This document shows, one piece after another, positions 10,939 to 22,014 of a stretch of 64,000 nt of DNA. The notes under the pieces were generated by a model that was given only the letters and a program-made list of their open reading frames with translations, was not told where the DNA came from and made no database searches. This DNA is from Pseudomicrostroma phylloplanum. Its lineage: Eukaryota; Basidiomycota; Exobasidiomycetes; Microstromatales. The DNA lies in the NCBI GenBank assembly GCA_039545275.1, contig BCHS01000001.1, positions 69,579 to 133,578 of the forward strand. The letters are read 5' to 3'. A program made the translations under genes and the position numbers. The first letter of the stretch is position 1. Every line of letters starts with the position of its first letter.

Positions 10939-11318
10939 TCATCCGCTACATGGGCCGTCCGTTATCTCGTGAAGCTGCTCTGAGGGAAGAGTCATGCGCT
11001 CAAGCATGATACCAAGTGAGGCTGCGACAGTGTGCCTTCTTGAGGTCGTTCGTCCTCCCCCAATGGCGTCGAGCAGGTCGTCAAGCGGTATGCTTGACGG
11101 AGCGGGGATCGTTGAGCTGAGAGGCACGATTTCATACGTTTGCCATTGTGCAGTTGGAGCGCTGGTGGCAGCGGTGTACTGTAGGGCAAGAGATCGGAAT
11201 GTCAGAGTGATGTCGAGTAGGTATCTACAATGAGAGACAAGCGTGGTGCACAACTCACAGTAGTATTGATAAGTCCTAAGTTCATCCAGCGGCATTTGCT
11301 GACAAGCCAGGCAACCAC
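10939..11318 (-). pseudogene. Degenerate partial paralogue of the GIY-YIG-like gene
   Basis: A frame from 11318 splices at a good GTGAGTTG donor through an 80-nt intron (11258-11179, acceptor CCTACAG, phase 0). It then reads 79 codons to a stop at 10939. The second exon carries ATSAP, AQW and YEIVPL in the same order and spacing as residues 142-158 of the 8560-9995 protein, then the shared PLxDLLxAIG. Similarity ends near residue 213 of the full copy. The YIG segment is not found upstream and the EAALI..LN segment is not found downstream. I infer a tandem duplicate that has lost its ends. A fast-evolving spliced gene with exons I cannot see is the alternative. Confidence 0.4.
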
Positions 11319-11863
11319 TCATGAGGCTTGGTCGTGTTGCTTGTTGACTGTTGGTATGCAGAGTAGCAAGTTGAGCAGATCTCGGAAGGAGGACTTCTTC
11401 TTGCGTCGTCGCTCTTGTCGCAGGAGCGCTGCATCGCTCGAGGGCGAGCCGTTGAAGGGGTAGAACATTGTGGTGGGGATCCTGCGCTGGCGTGGCCTCT
11501 ACCACTGGCGCGGTCTTTCCCCTCACCACGTTGTACCTTTCTGCGATGCCTAAGTTCGCTCGGTAGCCCCTTCCATTACTGGGTGCTCTCCCACTCTTCA
11601 AGTCAGGCCAGTAAATCAGATNCCTGCCACTTTCTCCCGGTGCAAGTCCACCTGGTGGATTCGAGCTGCGTTGCATTGATTCTGGCTGAGGAGAGAGCCA
11701 GCGGCCAACAGGATCGGTCGAGTGCGATCGAGGGTTACACCGATCCTATGCATTGTCGTCTGCAGGAGACGGCGTGTGATCCAGCCTCTGCATCGCTGCA
11801 ATGTCCTCCATCATGAAGGCTAGTGACCTTTGACAGCGTTCTCTGCCGATACGTGAGAAATGG

Positions 11864-12466
11864 TCAGTCTGAGTTCCAGATGCCTTTGACGCGTAGGCAA
11901 GATGTATCGATGCGAGCCTGTTGAAGAGCTTGCGCTTGCAGGGCCCGATACAGCGTGACAAGTGCCTCCTGATTGTAGGAGGGCACTGTCCAGAGGGTCG
12001 GCAATGAAGGCCCACCGATAGGTGGAGAGAGCCTATGGGTCAGCAGGACTTCATTGGGACGAGGGTAGAGTGTACTGTCGCTTGCACCTGTCTCACTCAC
12101 CTTGTCGGTTGGCGTTGCAACGGTTGCTCCTTGCGAAGCAAGCGGCGCAGGCTCTCTCTCCGTCCCCATCGTTCTTGACTTGAGCACAGGCGATGTTGGC
12201 AGCTGTGCATGTGTAGCACTTTTCCAAGTACTTGTTACCAGTCAAAAGGGGCCAGAAGTTCTTGAGAGCGGAGCCAAGGGGAAGGTATACGTTTCGTAGA
12301 GTGAAGCTACGAATGGCTGTGAACGAAAGTGCGAGTAATCGACGTGTCAGTCGCAACGCCTACAGAGCAGATCATAGGATGACTGAGGCCACTCACGAGT
12401 AACAAACCTCTCAACATTGCTTTCCTCGAAGCGAGCCGACTGATCCAGGCTTGGATGTATTGGCAT
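11864..12466 (-). CDS. Small Zn(II)2Cys6-like cysteine-cluster protein (predicted)
   Basis: Model of three exons, 12466-12397, 12316-12101 and 11985-11864; 135 aa, frame closed exactly. Exon 1 starts MPIHPSLDQSARF and ends at a GTGAGTGG donor. Exon 2 encodes six cysteines spaced C-x2-C-x6-C-x12-C-x2-C-x6-C (from CYTC to RCNA), the spacing of a fungal binuclear zinc cluster, though the basic residues usual between Cys2 and Cys3 are weak. Exon 3 adds an amphipathic helix (YNQEALVTLYRALQAQ). The exon 2 donor GTGAGTGAG is good. The acceptor for exon 3 (GGACAG) was chosen because it alone keeps an open helical frame; another acceptor at CCATAG gives a less protein-like tail. If real it is a DNA-binding-domain-sized protein with no visible activation region, or the 5' part of a decayed longer gene. 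Confidence 0.35.
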
Positions 12467-13350
12467 CGACTTGCGATTGAATGCGCGTGAAGTAAGGTGA
12501 TATGAAGGCTTGACTGCAGTACATGAACTGCGGTGGGGTATATACAGAGATTGCGAGATGCTGCGATGGGTGTGAGGTGAAGCTACCATCCTGAGGAGGA
12601 GAGTGAGAACGGACGAGGGAGTGGAAAGGAGGGCAAGGCTGGAGGACGACTGAGCACTTGTACTTGTACCCGTCCCCTTTGCTACCAGATGGATCGCGGA
12701 GGACCACTTTTCGCCCGCGATCACGCAAGAGGCAGATCGTTTGGCTCTTGCTGTACCTGTCACACACTCTGTCCCTGATAATTCCACTCCGGCCCTGGCG
12801 CGCTGACTCTGTGCCTGTCACATTCACTCTGTTCCTGAAACCCTTTGCTCCTTCGAGATTCTTGCTGCTCTGCTTGTAGGTGCCCGACCAGGCTCCCGCA
12901 CTGCGTAAAGGTCACCGAGCTTCGCCGAAGCAAGGCCAGCGTCAACAATGCTATAGTCAGAAAGAGCAGATGTGGGTGGGCGGATCTACCATCATGTGTG
13001 TCACGATGAAGTCGACGTCCGTGTCGAAGTGGTACTTGAGGTATGCTTTCTCTTCATCTTGACCCCTTGTTGCTTCCATCATGCTTCGGTCGTCCTTCGT
13101 GATGTCTGTCTTGTCCAGTATTCTGCTTTGCGTGACTCCTCCTTTCGCTTCGCTTCGCTTCGCCTTGTAGTCACTCCGTCGTCGTCATAGAGTTCATACA
13201 GTACCTGGCTAGGGCACGGCCGCCTGTGGACTTGTATCCCTCGCCGTCTGGGTTCGGTTCGGTTCCGTTCCGCCTTTCCGGGTCCTTTGGCTGCTGTCGC
13301 TTGCTGCCTGGCCCCCCGCTCCGCCGGCGATTGTGCTTTCCGCGTCACAA

Positions 13351-13391
13351 GGGGGCGCGGGGGCGTGGGCGTGGGGCCGTGGGGGCGTGGG
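13351..13391 (+). promoter_or_regulatory. Potential G-quadruplex motif upstream of the CaM kinase
   Basis: At least six runs of three to five G, separated by one to four bases, fall within about 40 bases on the plus strand, about 380 bp before the kinase ATG. This fits the usual G3+ N1-7 quadruplex pattern. A role in transcription is inference only. Confidence 0.45.
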
Positions 13392-13625
13392 AGGACAATC
13401 AGTCTAGGCTAGAGACTGGACTAGACTGGAGACTACCTCTACTCCACTTCAGAGCCGTAATCTGCCATACTGCTTCCTCCCTTTTGCAGCCATTGACGCT
13501 TTCACCTTGACCTCCAGCCAGCCAGCCACACCCGCCCCCACTCACTGTCTCATTCTCCACCTCGGGCGTGTCTGTCCTTGTGTCACCTGCCGAGTGCCGC
13601 GAGCTGTGCCGATGCACGTCCCTGC

Positions 13626-13645
13626 AGCAGCAGCAGCAGCAGCAG
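13626..13645 (+). repeat. CAG trinucleotide repeat in the probable kinase 5' leader
   Basis: About seven tandem CAG units, some 120 bp upstream of the kinase ATG. It is not in the kinase reading frame, since stops intervene, so it is probably untranslated leader. Confidence 0.7.
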
Positions 13646-13768
13646 TCCTCTAAGTTGTAATCCCACGCCAGACCCGTACCACGCCCGTCGTACCATTCGC
13701 AATCGCTTCGCCAACGTCAACGTCCGCCACTAGAACCTCCTCCCAGCCTCCATTCCAGTCCCTCCACA

Positions 13769-15556
13769 ATGGGACTCCACAATCCACTGGCGAAGCAGCC
13801 GCCCTCGTACGTCAAGAAGAAGCAGTACGACTTTGGAGATACGCTGGGAACCGGCACCTTTGGGCAGGTCAAGTCGGCAAAGTGGTGAGTCCAGTACAGC
13901 ACATCGCGGGACCACCTTGTGAAATGAGACTGACCGCCGACTACCCCTTTGCGCTACCGTCCTCGCAGGAAGGCAGCCGATCCACCTCTAGGCGTTGCGA
14001 TCAAGGTCATCTCCAAGAAGATCCTCAAGGGCCACGACGAGATTGTCCAAGGCGAAATGGACGTCCTCAAAGGTCTCGACCAACCCCACGTGGTCAAGTT
14101 CCTCGACTGGTTCGAATCAAAAGACAAGTACTACCTCGTTTTTGAAGAAGCCACAGGTGGAGAACTCTTCGATCGGATCCTCTCACGGGGGAGATTCACC
14201 GAGCTGGACGCTTGCCGCGTGATGAGGTCCGTTATGACTGCGATTCAGTACCTGCACCACCACAATATCGTGCACCGGGACGTCAAGCCGGAGAATATCC
14301 TCTACAGATCTAAAGCGGAAGATGCGAATGTGGTGCTGGTGGATTTCGGAATCGCACATAGGGTCGAATCGGAGGATGAGCTGCTGATGAACGTTTGTGG
14401 GAGTTACGGATATGCTGCGCCGGAGGTGTTGAGCAAAAAGGGACACGGGAAGCCGGTGGATCTGTGGAGTCTGGGCGTCATTACCTATACCATGTGAGTG
14501 GAAGAGAGGACATGTGTACATCTGTGGAGGAAGTAGCGCCGCTCAACACGCAGCATCATCCCCTCCCCCCCTCTCTACCCCTCGCCAGGCTGTGCGGCTA
14601 CACTCCCTTCCGATCAGACGACCCCGCCAAGCTAGCCGCCGAGACGCAGCGCGGCAAGATTGAGTTCCACGACCGGTACTGGAAGAACATCTCGGACCTA
14701 GCAAAGGACTTTATCAGGGCCTGTCTCAAGGTCGATCCGGCTACCAGGATCACTGCAGATGAGGCGCTCAGCAGTGGTTGGCTGGTCGAGGGAGCAAAGG
14801 ATAATGTGGCCAATCATGACATTTCGCTTGGTCTGAGGGAGAATTATAGGAAGAGGTGGAAGGTGAGTAGTAGCGGAGGAGGGGCGTGCAATGTACCTAG
14901 CAAGCTAAGCTCACCTATATTTGTCCTTCACTCACTCCCACCCCATCCTCTCCTCACCCACTCTACAGACGGCCATCAACGCAGTCCGCGCCTCTACGAA
15001 GTTCCGCACCTTTGCAGCCCTAGCAGCCGACCAGCGCGGCTCTCCCGCCTCCTTGAGCACCGATGGCGAGGAGAGACAAGCGCAAGCCAGCACCGAGACA
15101 GAAGTGAGCGAGGACGAGGACGAGGGCGAGGGCGATGGCGGAGGCACTCCACGCGCGCACGCACCGCTCAAGCTACCACTTGTGGACCTCAGCTCCTCTT
15201 CTGAAGATGATGAGTATGAAGAGGCAGAGTCCGAGGTGGAAGGCGAGCAGTCCCCCACTGGCTCCGGCGCCAACGCCCACGACGGCACCCCCGACGTCTC
15301 CCTCGCGCAGCGCAGCCGGGGAAGCGTACACGCAATCGCCAAGTCCGAGTCTACGCAGTCCCCCGAGGAGCGCGCAGAGGACAAGGAGAGCGCAGTGGCT
15401 ACTGCAAAGGAGATGCAGGGGGTTCAGTCTTATGCTGATGAGGAGGAAGGTGCAGAGGGAGGGAAAGGAGAGGGAGCTGAAGGTGGAGGTGCTGGTGGTG
15501 GGGATTTTAAGAGTAAGATGCACGATTTGTCCGACAAGGTGCAAAAGGTGCTGTGA
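13769..15556 (+). CDS. Calcium/calmodulin-dependent protein kinase (CaMK I/II type)
   Basis: Four exons, 13769-13884, 13969-14493, 14589-14862 and 14969-15556; 500 aa. A Ser/Thr kinase domain fills residues 20 to about 285. The glycine loop LGTGTFGQV is at 26-34, the VAIK lysine at Lys51, HRDVKPEN with catalytic Asp143, DFG at 164-166 and APE at 189-191. After the domain a basic amphipathic stretch (NYRKRWK joined across the last intron to TAINAVRASTKFRTF) fits the autoinhibitory and calmodulin-binding helix of fungal Cmk kinases. The remaining 180 residues are acidic and Ser/Glu-rich, with no recognised domain, ending in a short helix (KMHDLSDKVQKVL). It should be activated by Ca2+/calmodulin in stress and growth signalling. 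Which Cmk paralogue it is cannot be told. Confidence 0.9.
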
Positions 15557-15833
15557 GAGGGAGGGAAGGAAGGCAGACGGGGGGAAAGATCTTTGCTTGC
15601 TTATGTTTTCCCGACGACGACAGGTGCCCTCCGCCCCGAGACCACACTCCCGCACCGGCCCCTCACCCTCGCTGCACGTTGTCCCTCTTCGCTCCTTTTG
15701 ATTGCAAAGTCAATGTATATACCTCTTCCTTTGTCCGCTACGTACATACGCGAGCAACTCTGTCTTTCTCGATGTCAATGTCATTTGCAACTCATCTACT
15801 CGCCACAAAGTCTGCTCCTTCTGCTGCCCTACT

Positions 15834-18592
15834 CTACTCCACCTCCCCCTTTTCCCTCGCAGCAAGATACTCCTCGTGCAACTTGGTATGCTGCGCCAAC
15901 TCCTTCAGCACTGCCTTTTTGCGACTCTTGCTCAGCTCTTCGCCCGTCTTCCCATCCACAGTAGGCAGCCCTGCCTCATCCCACTGTGCAAACTCCCCCT
16001 CAGCAGCAAGTCCACCTTCACTAGAAGGCTTAAAGAGGAGAGCGGGGGGGACACGACCCCTGCGCAGTCTCTCCGCCCGTGCCTGTGCAGCCTGCCTTGC
16101 CGCAACTTCCTTACGCTTGGCCTTCTCCTCTGCCAAGCGCACTTTTTCGTCTCGCTCAGCTCGGAGTTGCTCGGCGGGTACGAGCTTGACGAGGGCAGAG
16201 CCACTGGCGCCTTCTAGGTCCTCTAGGCGGACGCCGAGATCTACGAGGTCCTCGTCGCGGAGACGATCTGCGAGCTTGAGGAGATCCGAGGAGGGGGCGT
16301 TGGCGCGGGCGAGTTGCCGCACGGAGGAGCGGAAGGAGGAGAGGGCCTCGAGGTAGGGGAGGAGGAGAGACTCGCGGTCGATGCTGCTGCCCGCTGCACC
16401 TGAACCTGCTACGCCCCGTGCTCCCTCACCACCTGCTTCGCCCCACCCGATTTCGGACTCGCGCAGCCCGTCCACGCCTAGGCCGAACATCCTGAGCATC
16501 TCTCCCACCCACCGAGCGACCGTCTCGAGTACACTGGCATTCAGGCCTTGCCTGTTTTCCTTTTCATAGACATTGGCCGCGCTCACGAGATTCTGCAGGA
16601 TGCGCAGCGCGCCAGGCGTGTCAAAGGAGTCGCAGAGGGCCTTGCGGAACTCGAGCTGCGCACCCGTAAGCGCAGCGATCAGGTCCTTTTCGCCCTGACC
16701 ATAGTGGTGCAGCCCGTCGGAATACGAGGGACCTTTGGAGGCAAAACTTCTCATCTGCGTCTTGACCGTGACAAAGAAATTGTCGAATTGCTTCTCCGCC
16801 TTGCCCACTTCCACCATGGCCGCCTCGCTAAAGTCCATTTTACTCGACCAGGACTGGAAGAGAAAGGCTAACCGCAATTGCCGAGAAGAGTACTTTTGCA
16901 GGGCGTCGTCGATGGAGATGAAATTCTTGAGGGACTTGGACATCTTCAGACCTTCGATGTGCAAGTGGCCGGTGTGGAGGAAATAATTGATCCAGGGCGA
17001 GCAGCCGTGGTGTGCCTGAGAGAGAGCGGGAAGGGAGGAAAGTGGAAGTCAGTTCGCCGGGCATCTTCTATCGCTGTCAGTCTCTTTTGCTCACCTCGCT
17101 CTGGGCAATCTCATTGTCGTGGTGGGGAAACATCAGGTCGACTCCACCCGAATGGACATCGATCTGAGTGCCCAACACCTCGCTGGCCATCACGCTGCAT
17201 TCGATGTGCCAACCCGGCCGACCGGGTCCCCAGGGAGAAGGCCACGAGGGCTCGCCATCTTTCGAGGCCTTCCAGAGGGCAAAGTCGGAGGCATACCGCT
17301 TCTTGCCGTGAGCCCCCGTGAGAGAGCCTGTGGGGAGAGAGAGGTGGGTAAGAGATGTTCAGCTTACTGTCTATACGATGCCTCCCTGCTTCTCGTCACC
17401 GCCCTCCCTTCTACTCACCTTCTCCTTCTGCCAGGAGCTCCTTGTTCCCCTTGCTCCAAGGCGCAAGCTTCGCATAGCTCGCCTTTTCACCATTGCTCAG
17501 ATCAGCTCCATCAAAGGCCTTCGTGTCAAAGTAGACGTTCCCAGTACCGTCGTCATACGCGAACCCATTCTGAATGATCTTCTCAGTAAAAGTGACAATC
17601 TCCGGCACGTACTCGCTGACTCTTGTGAGCTGGCTGGGAGGGAGGACATTGAGTCTCTTCATGTCGTCAAAGTAGGCCGTCTCCCACGTCGCTGCAAGGG
17701 AGCGGAAGATTGAGTGATCCGATACGGTATGCTTGAGGCTGTCGTCGAGTGATGAGGAGAGGATGTCTTTGGAGGCTGAGAGCAAGTCGTCTGAGGGGGT
17801 AGGGGGAGAGGCGCCATTGATAGCAGTGACTGCCATGGTAGCTGCGATGATGGCCTGCCGGGACTCGTTGAGCGCATTAAACCACAAGCCGAACATGGGC
17901 TCTTTGCTGAGCGTCTCGGCTCGCCATTTGGGGTCGCCATTGAGCCTGCTGATCTCCTCCCAGATTGCATCCTCGTGGACATCCTCGCCAGCAGGTGCAG
18001 GAGGGGCGAATTGCTCCATCTTCTTCTTGGCCAAGAAGGCTGACCAGCTCTTGCGCACGTCCTTGACCAAGGCGGACGTAAGAGTCGGATTTGCCTTTTT
18101 GAACTCATCAATGAGATGATTCTGCCTGGCCCTGACGATGATCTTATCATCAATGTCGGTGATGTTCATGACGAAATGTATCGAGTAGCCGAGGTGGTTC
18201 AATATCCTCCTCATGATGTCTTGCGACACATAGTTGCGAGCATGGCCCATGTGACTGGCGTCGTAGACGGTGGGTCCACAGTTGTACCAGGTTATGTGGT
18301 TGCCTCGCAGCGGCACAAAGGGCGTCTTTGTGCGTGTGAGGGAATTGTAGACTACGAGCTGAGGGGTGGGTTCAACTTGTTTGGGTACGGACCACGGTGG
18401 CTGCTGGCGAGAAGCCTGAGCTTCCGAGGGCGGGTGGGCTACGGCCATGGCTGCGCTGCAGACGCTATGATGTCGAGAGGGTGTGTGCGTGGGGGTGAGG
18501 ATGGTAGTCCTTGGCGGCAGGAGGCGCAAAGAGGGGTAGCTGCGAGGGAGTGACTTGGCGGTGACTTGGCAGGCTCTTCTTCCTGCGAGCAT
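15834..18592 (-). CDS. CRS1: Cysteinyl-tRNA synthetase, probably cytosolic and mitochondrial
   Basis: Exons 18592-17419, 17327-17095 and 17015-15834; 862 aa from the first ATG or 814 aa from the in-frame Met49 (18448). It charges tRNA-Cys with cysteine using ATP. The class I signatures are present: [15 protein letters not shown], with the HIGH-type motif HMGH at 114-117 and zinc-ligand Cys105, and KMSKS at 493-497. The zinc and substrate region [13 protein letters not shown] with PHHDNE lies in exon 2. An insertion between the catalytic halves and a charged C-terminal helical extension are typical of eukaryotic cytosolic enzymes. Residues 1-48 are rich in Arg, Ser, Thr and Pro with no acidic residue, like a mitochondrial presequence. 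Two start codons could therefore give two destinations. Divergent from UBC12. Confidence 0.93.
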
Positions 18593-19116
18593 ACGGGGGT
18601 GGAAGAGGGAGATGGGCGCTAAGCTGAGTGGTACCCTCTGCTTCTACGGAAGGGGGCTTTGCGGCGTAGGGTGGAGTGATATGGTTGTGGTGGTAGTGGT
18701 CAGAGTCATCGTCAATCCTTCCTTCTGCCTGGCCCTGATCGTCTGTGTCTGTGTCCGTGGCTTGCCTTTGCCGTGCGCCTCTGCTTCCGATGGTGGAAAA
18801 GTTGCGCGAGTGTGCTGCACTCGAGACGGAACTGGCGGCGGAGTCAGACCAGGCCAACAGGCACCATCAGTCAGACGACGAGGGCGGGGAAGCCAAGGAG
18901 GGGGATGATACCATAACCTGCAGACCATTTCAGCATCATCGTCAACTGAAGAGCAGCATCTGGGCGTACTTCCACCACCCAACTAGACTGCACTAGCGCT
19001 GTACATCCAGCCACCACCTTCTGGCTCACAGCGCAACTGGCAACAGCCTGCAGATATTGCATCACCCCCACCGCCCCTCCACCCACACCAGCCCCTCTCC
19101 CCGGCTACTCCTCAAG
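18593..19116. promoter_or_regulatory. Shared promoter region of CysRS and UBC12
   Basis: 524 bp between two divergent starts. No coding frame is convincing. The region next to UBC12 is C-rich with few G, a common leader composition here. No specific element is recognised. Confidence 0.45.
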
Positions 19117-20244
19117 ATGATCAAGATCTGGTCTATGAAGAAGGACGAAGAGTCGGCAAAGAAGAAGAAGCCAAAGACTAGTCCTGCGCAGCTCAGGGTA
19201 CAAAAGGGTGAGCAGATCATTGAAAAGTGGGAGGCGGAGAATTGATTGTAGCGGGCCCGGCAGTGGCATTGCGAACGATCACGGAAGGGTGTCGTGTAGG
19301 TCTCGACATGCTACGAGGTGAGCTTGGCAGCTGACCACTTTGGCTCTCTACACACGCACCTCTCTTTGCAAGACTTGACAGAATTGGAGTTACCAAAGAC
19401 GATGAAGACCGACTTCCCAGACCCAGCAGACGTACTCAACTTTACACTCACAATCGACCCAGACGAGGGTGAGCAGCAGCAGTGGTGGTCGTACAAGGGG
19501 AGGACGTCTCATGCTGACCGACTGCTACACTGCTGTTCCTAGGGATGTACAAGAGCGGCTCGTTCAAGTTCACATTCAACATCAATAGCAACTACCCGCA
19601 TGAGCCACCAAAGGTCAAGTGCACACAAAAGGTGAGCACCTGCCGAGCTACCCTGTAGGGGAGGCTGTGCTCGTATGAGGTCCGTCTCCCGCACAAGAGT
19701 GTCCTCTGCTGACATAGATCCCTCTGTATCCTCTCTGCCTCTCCCTTGCCCAGATCTACCACCCGAACATCGATCTAGAGGGGAACGTCTGCCTCAATAT
19801 CCTCCGCGAAGACTGGAAACCCGTGCTCAACCTCAACTCAGTAATGGTGGGACTGCAGTACCTCTTCCTCGAGCCCAACCCGGGAGATCCATTGAACAAA
19901 GGTTGGTTGTAACATCTCAGGAGACAAGGAGCTTACGATTTAGTGTGGGCGTAACAATGGAAGCTGACTTCCGGGCTTCTTCCTCTCTCCCGTTTCTCCT
20001 CCACTACAGAGGCGGCAGACGAGCTGCGCAGAGATCGGTCCGCATTCACAACGTCCGTCAAGCGGTCACTGGCAGGAGGCTCTATCAGTGAGTAGCAACA
20101 AGGGAGAAACACAGGCGAAGCATCTCAAGGGCCAAGGAGAGGGAGAGAGGCAGAGTCATCTTGTACTGATCATCTTCTGCCTTGCCGCATGAACATTTCA
20201 CAGAGGGAGTGACATATGACAAGGTGACGACAGCGGGGAAGTGA
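19117..20244 (+). CDS. UBC12: NEDD8-conjugating enzyme Ubc12 (E2)
   Basis: Six exons: 19117-19207, 19373-19468, 19543-19631, 19754-19901, 20010-20087 and 20204-20244; 180 aa. Ubc12 carries NEDD8/Rub1 as a thioester and passes it to cullins, which activates SCF-type ubiquitin ligases. The N-terminus starts [12 protein letters not shown], the short peptide by which Ubc12 docks on its E1, unlike ordinary ubiquitin E2s. The E2 core shows the HPN motif at 95-97 and catalytic Cys105 in [16 protein letters not shown]. The last two introns matter: reading through the fifth donor would stop at once, whereas splicing to exon 6 restores the family C-terminus (GVTYDKV). Six exons in 1.1 kb makes it the most intron-dense gene of the window. 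Confidence 0.95.
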
Positions 20245-20461
20245 TCTCCTCGAGAAGCTGGCGGCTGGGTGATGAGGCAGCAAGCAGAGCGTAGAGCAAA
20301 TGCATTCTAGAGTAGAGGCTCTCCTCACCTATCCATCCACACACACCAATGCCATTGCCAAGCACACGACGACGCGAGCTACTTCTCTTGCGAATCGATG
20401 TGACACAGTGCAACATTCCAGTGGTGCGAGCTACATTGTCTCCCCTGTCTCTGCCCCCATA

Positions 20462-21587
20462 CTAGAAACCCTTCTCAACCATCCACCTTTCCCCCTCTTT
20501 GATTCCCTCTTCACTATCGCGCACAACGAGCAACCTCCCACCCAACTTGCTACTCATCTCCTCCAATACCTTCTCCCCATCCTCTCCGGCGCCAGCTTGA
20601 GTCTCAGCTTGACTGCGAGCTTCTCCTGCACTCTTCTCGACGATGATCAGTCCTGCGATAAAGGGGCGAGTGGTCAGATGGGCGTGCAGGATGGAGATCG
20701 GAGAAGGGGACGAGGAGGAGCCTAGGCCAAGTAGGGATGAGGAGGGCGCAGCATGAATGAAGAGGAGGGGGGAGCGTTGTAGTGATGATAGCCTGATCTG
20801 GGAGGTTAACTCTGCGTGAATATCGGACGAAGGGAAGAGGAAGGTCAGCGCTACGCACAGCATGTAGGGGACTGCGAAGGCCCTGTCCGCTCGTTTCCTC
20901 CCGGACTCACCATCAGCAAGGATCTTGTGCTCCTCTCCCTTGCCCTTGCCCGGTGCTGCTTGCTGTCCAGCCCCAGCGTCATCATTGGAGGACGATGGCG
21001 CGGCGCTACCGCTGCCGCTCTTGGGCTCAAAGTCGAGGTTGGCATCGATGCAGTCGAAGCCTTGGTCCCTGAAGTAGCCGATCCAGGATTGCCAGCTGTT
21101 GGAAAGGACAGGACAGGAGGTGACAGGCGGGGAAGGTGATAGGAGACCGAGATGAGCTTACTTCTTCTCCCCTCTCACCCTCACTCGCCCTGACCCTGGC
21201 CCTCGTCCTCGCTCTCCGCGATCATACTCACTCCTTCCTCCCCTCGCCCCTCACACTAGCAAACATGAGCGTAGAAGCCTGCTGTCTCCCCACAAATGCA
21301 TTCTGCTCACGGAAAACCGTCGAGCTCTTCGATGTCACATCCACTCCACTGCTCGCTGAACTTTTACCTGCGCTATTGGCTCCTCCACCGCCGAAGAGGC
21401 CCCAGAAGGAAAAGGGGAGGGTGAAGGCGAGTGTGTAGTTGAAGAGGGTGTAGGAGGGGAGTGGACGAGGTGAGGAGGAGGAGGAGGAGGGGGAGGGGGA
21501 GCTAGGTCGGGCTGATGTGTAGAGGGTGCGGCCTAGAGGGGTGGTCAGGGAGCGTGAGACGGGACAAGCCAGACGCAGGCCGGCCAT
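20462..21587 (-). CDS. Mitochondrial alpha/beta-hydrolase-like protein of unknown function
   Basis: Exons 21587-21232, 21095-20911 and 20811-20462; 296 aa, frame closed exactly. Residues 1-30 (MAGLRLACPVSRSL, then TLYTSARPSS) are basic and hydroxylated like a mitochondrial presequence, and a hydrophobic stretch (about 44-60) may be a membrane anchor. After the first intron the segment DWQSWIGYFRDQGFDCIDANLD resembles the early strand-helix-strand of alpha/beta hydrolases. Exon 3 gives LTSQIRLSSLQRSPLLFIHA and a later strand (FIAGLIIVEKSAG), with no GxSxG and no clear catalytic His. It is probably a degenerate or non-catalytic hydrolase fold. The donor at 21231 was preferred over nearer GT sites because it alone keeps the frame. 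Convergent with UBC12, and its start lies 427 bp from the mtSSB stop. Confidence 0.6.
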
Positions 21588-22014
21588 CTTGAATGAATAC
21601 GAGGGAGAGCAAGAGGAATGGGGGAAGAGGGAGAAGTGGGGAGGGAGGAAGAGGGAGCGAGGTGCTGTGAGGCTCAATGGAGTAGAATGGAGCATCTCGG
21701 CTATTCCAGCTTCACCTTCCCGCCGGACGTGTGGAGTGACCGATGCGCCCTCCACGTGGCTTTACGATGGGAGCTTCACGGACCACACGCAATGGCCTCC
21801 AGAAGCACTATCGCCTCCCAGTACAAGCTTGGCTATGATGAGAGGTGTGACAAGTTGTTTTAATAGAGAGGTGATACAGAGAGTGGTGTGGTCCAGTGGT
21901 TCCTCGACACGTCCCGCATCCGCCGGCCCTTCCCTTCTCCCAGTGCTAGATCGAAGCCCTGCGACATCATATGCGGCATTAGGAAGCAGACCTTTCATCT
22001 AGCTTGTGACTCGT
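21588..22014. other. Intergenic between the mtSSB stop and the hydrolase-like gene
   Basis: 427 bp between two minus-strand genes, expected to hold the mtSSB 3' UTR and the promoter of the hydrolase-like gene. The part next to 21587 is purine-rich on the plus strand (pyrimidine-rich leader for the gene). Nothing else seen. Confidence 0.45.

Larger units (their letters stand above)
12467..13768. other. Intergenic, upstream of the kinase gene, with simple repeats and a G-rich block
   Basis: About 1.3 kb with no convincing gene. It should contain the promoter of the small zinc-cluster gene at the left and that of the kinase at the right. Visible are four TTCGC repeats near 13144-13163, a G-rich block at 13351-13391 and a CAG-repeat tract at 13626-13645 in the probable kinase leader. 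Confidence 0.5.

Noticed and set aside
15553..16356. Plus-strand frames over the last exon of CysRS
   Set aside because: The minus strand carries KMSKS and the continuous synthetase; the plus frames are Ser/Leu-rich mirrors.
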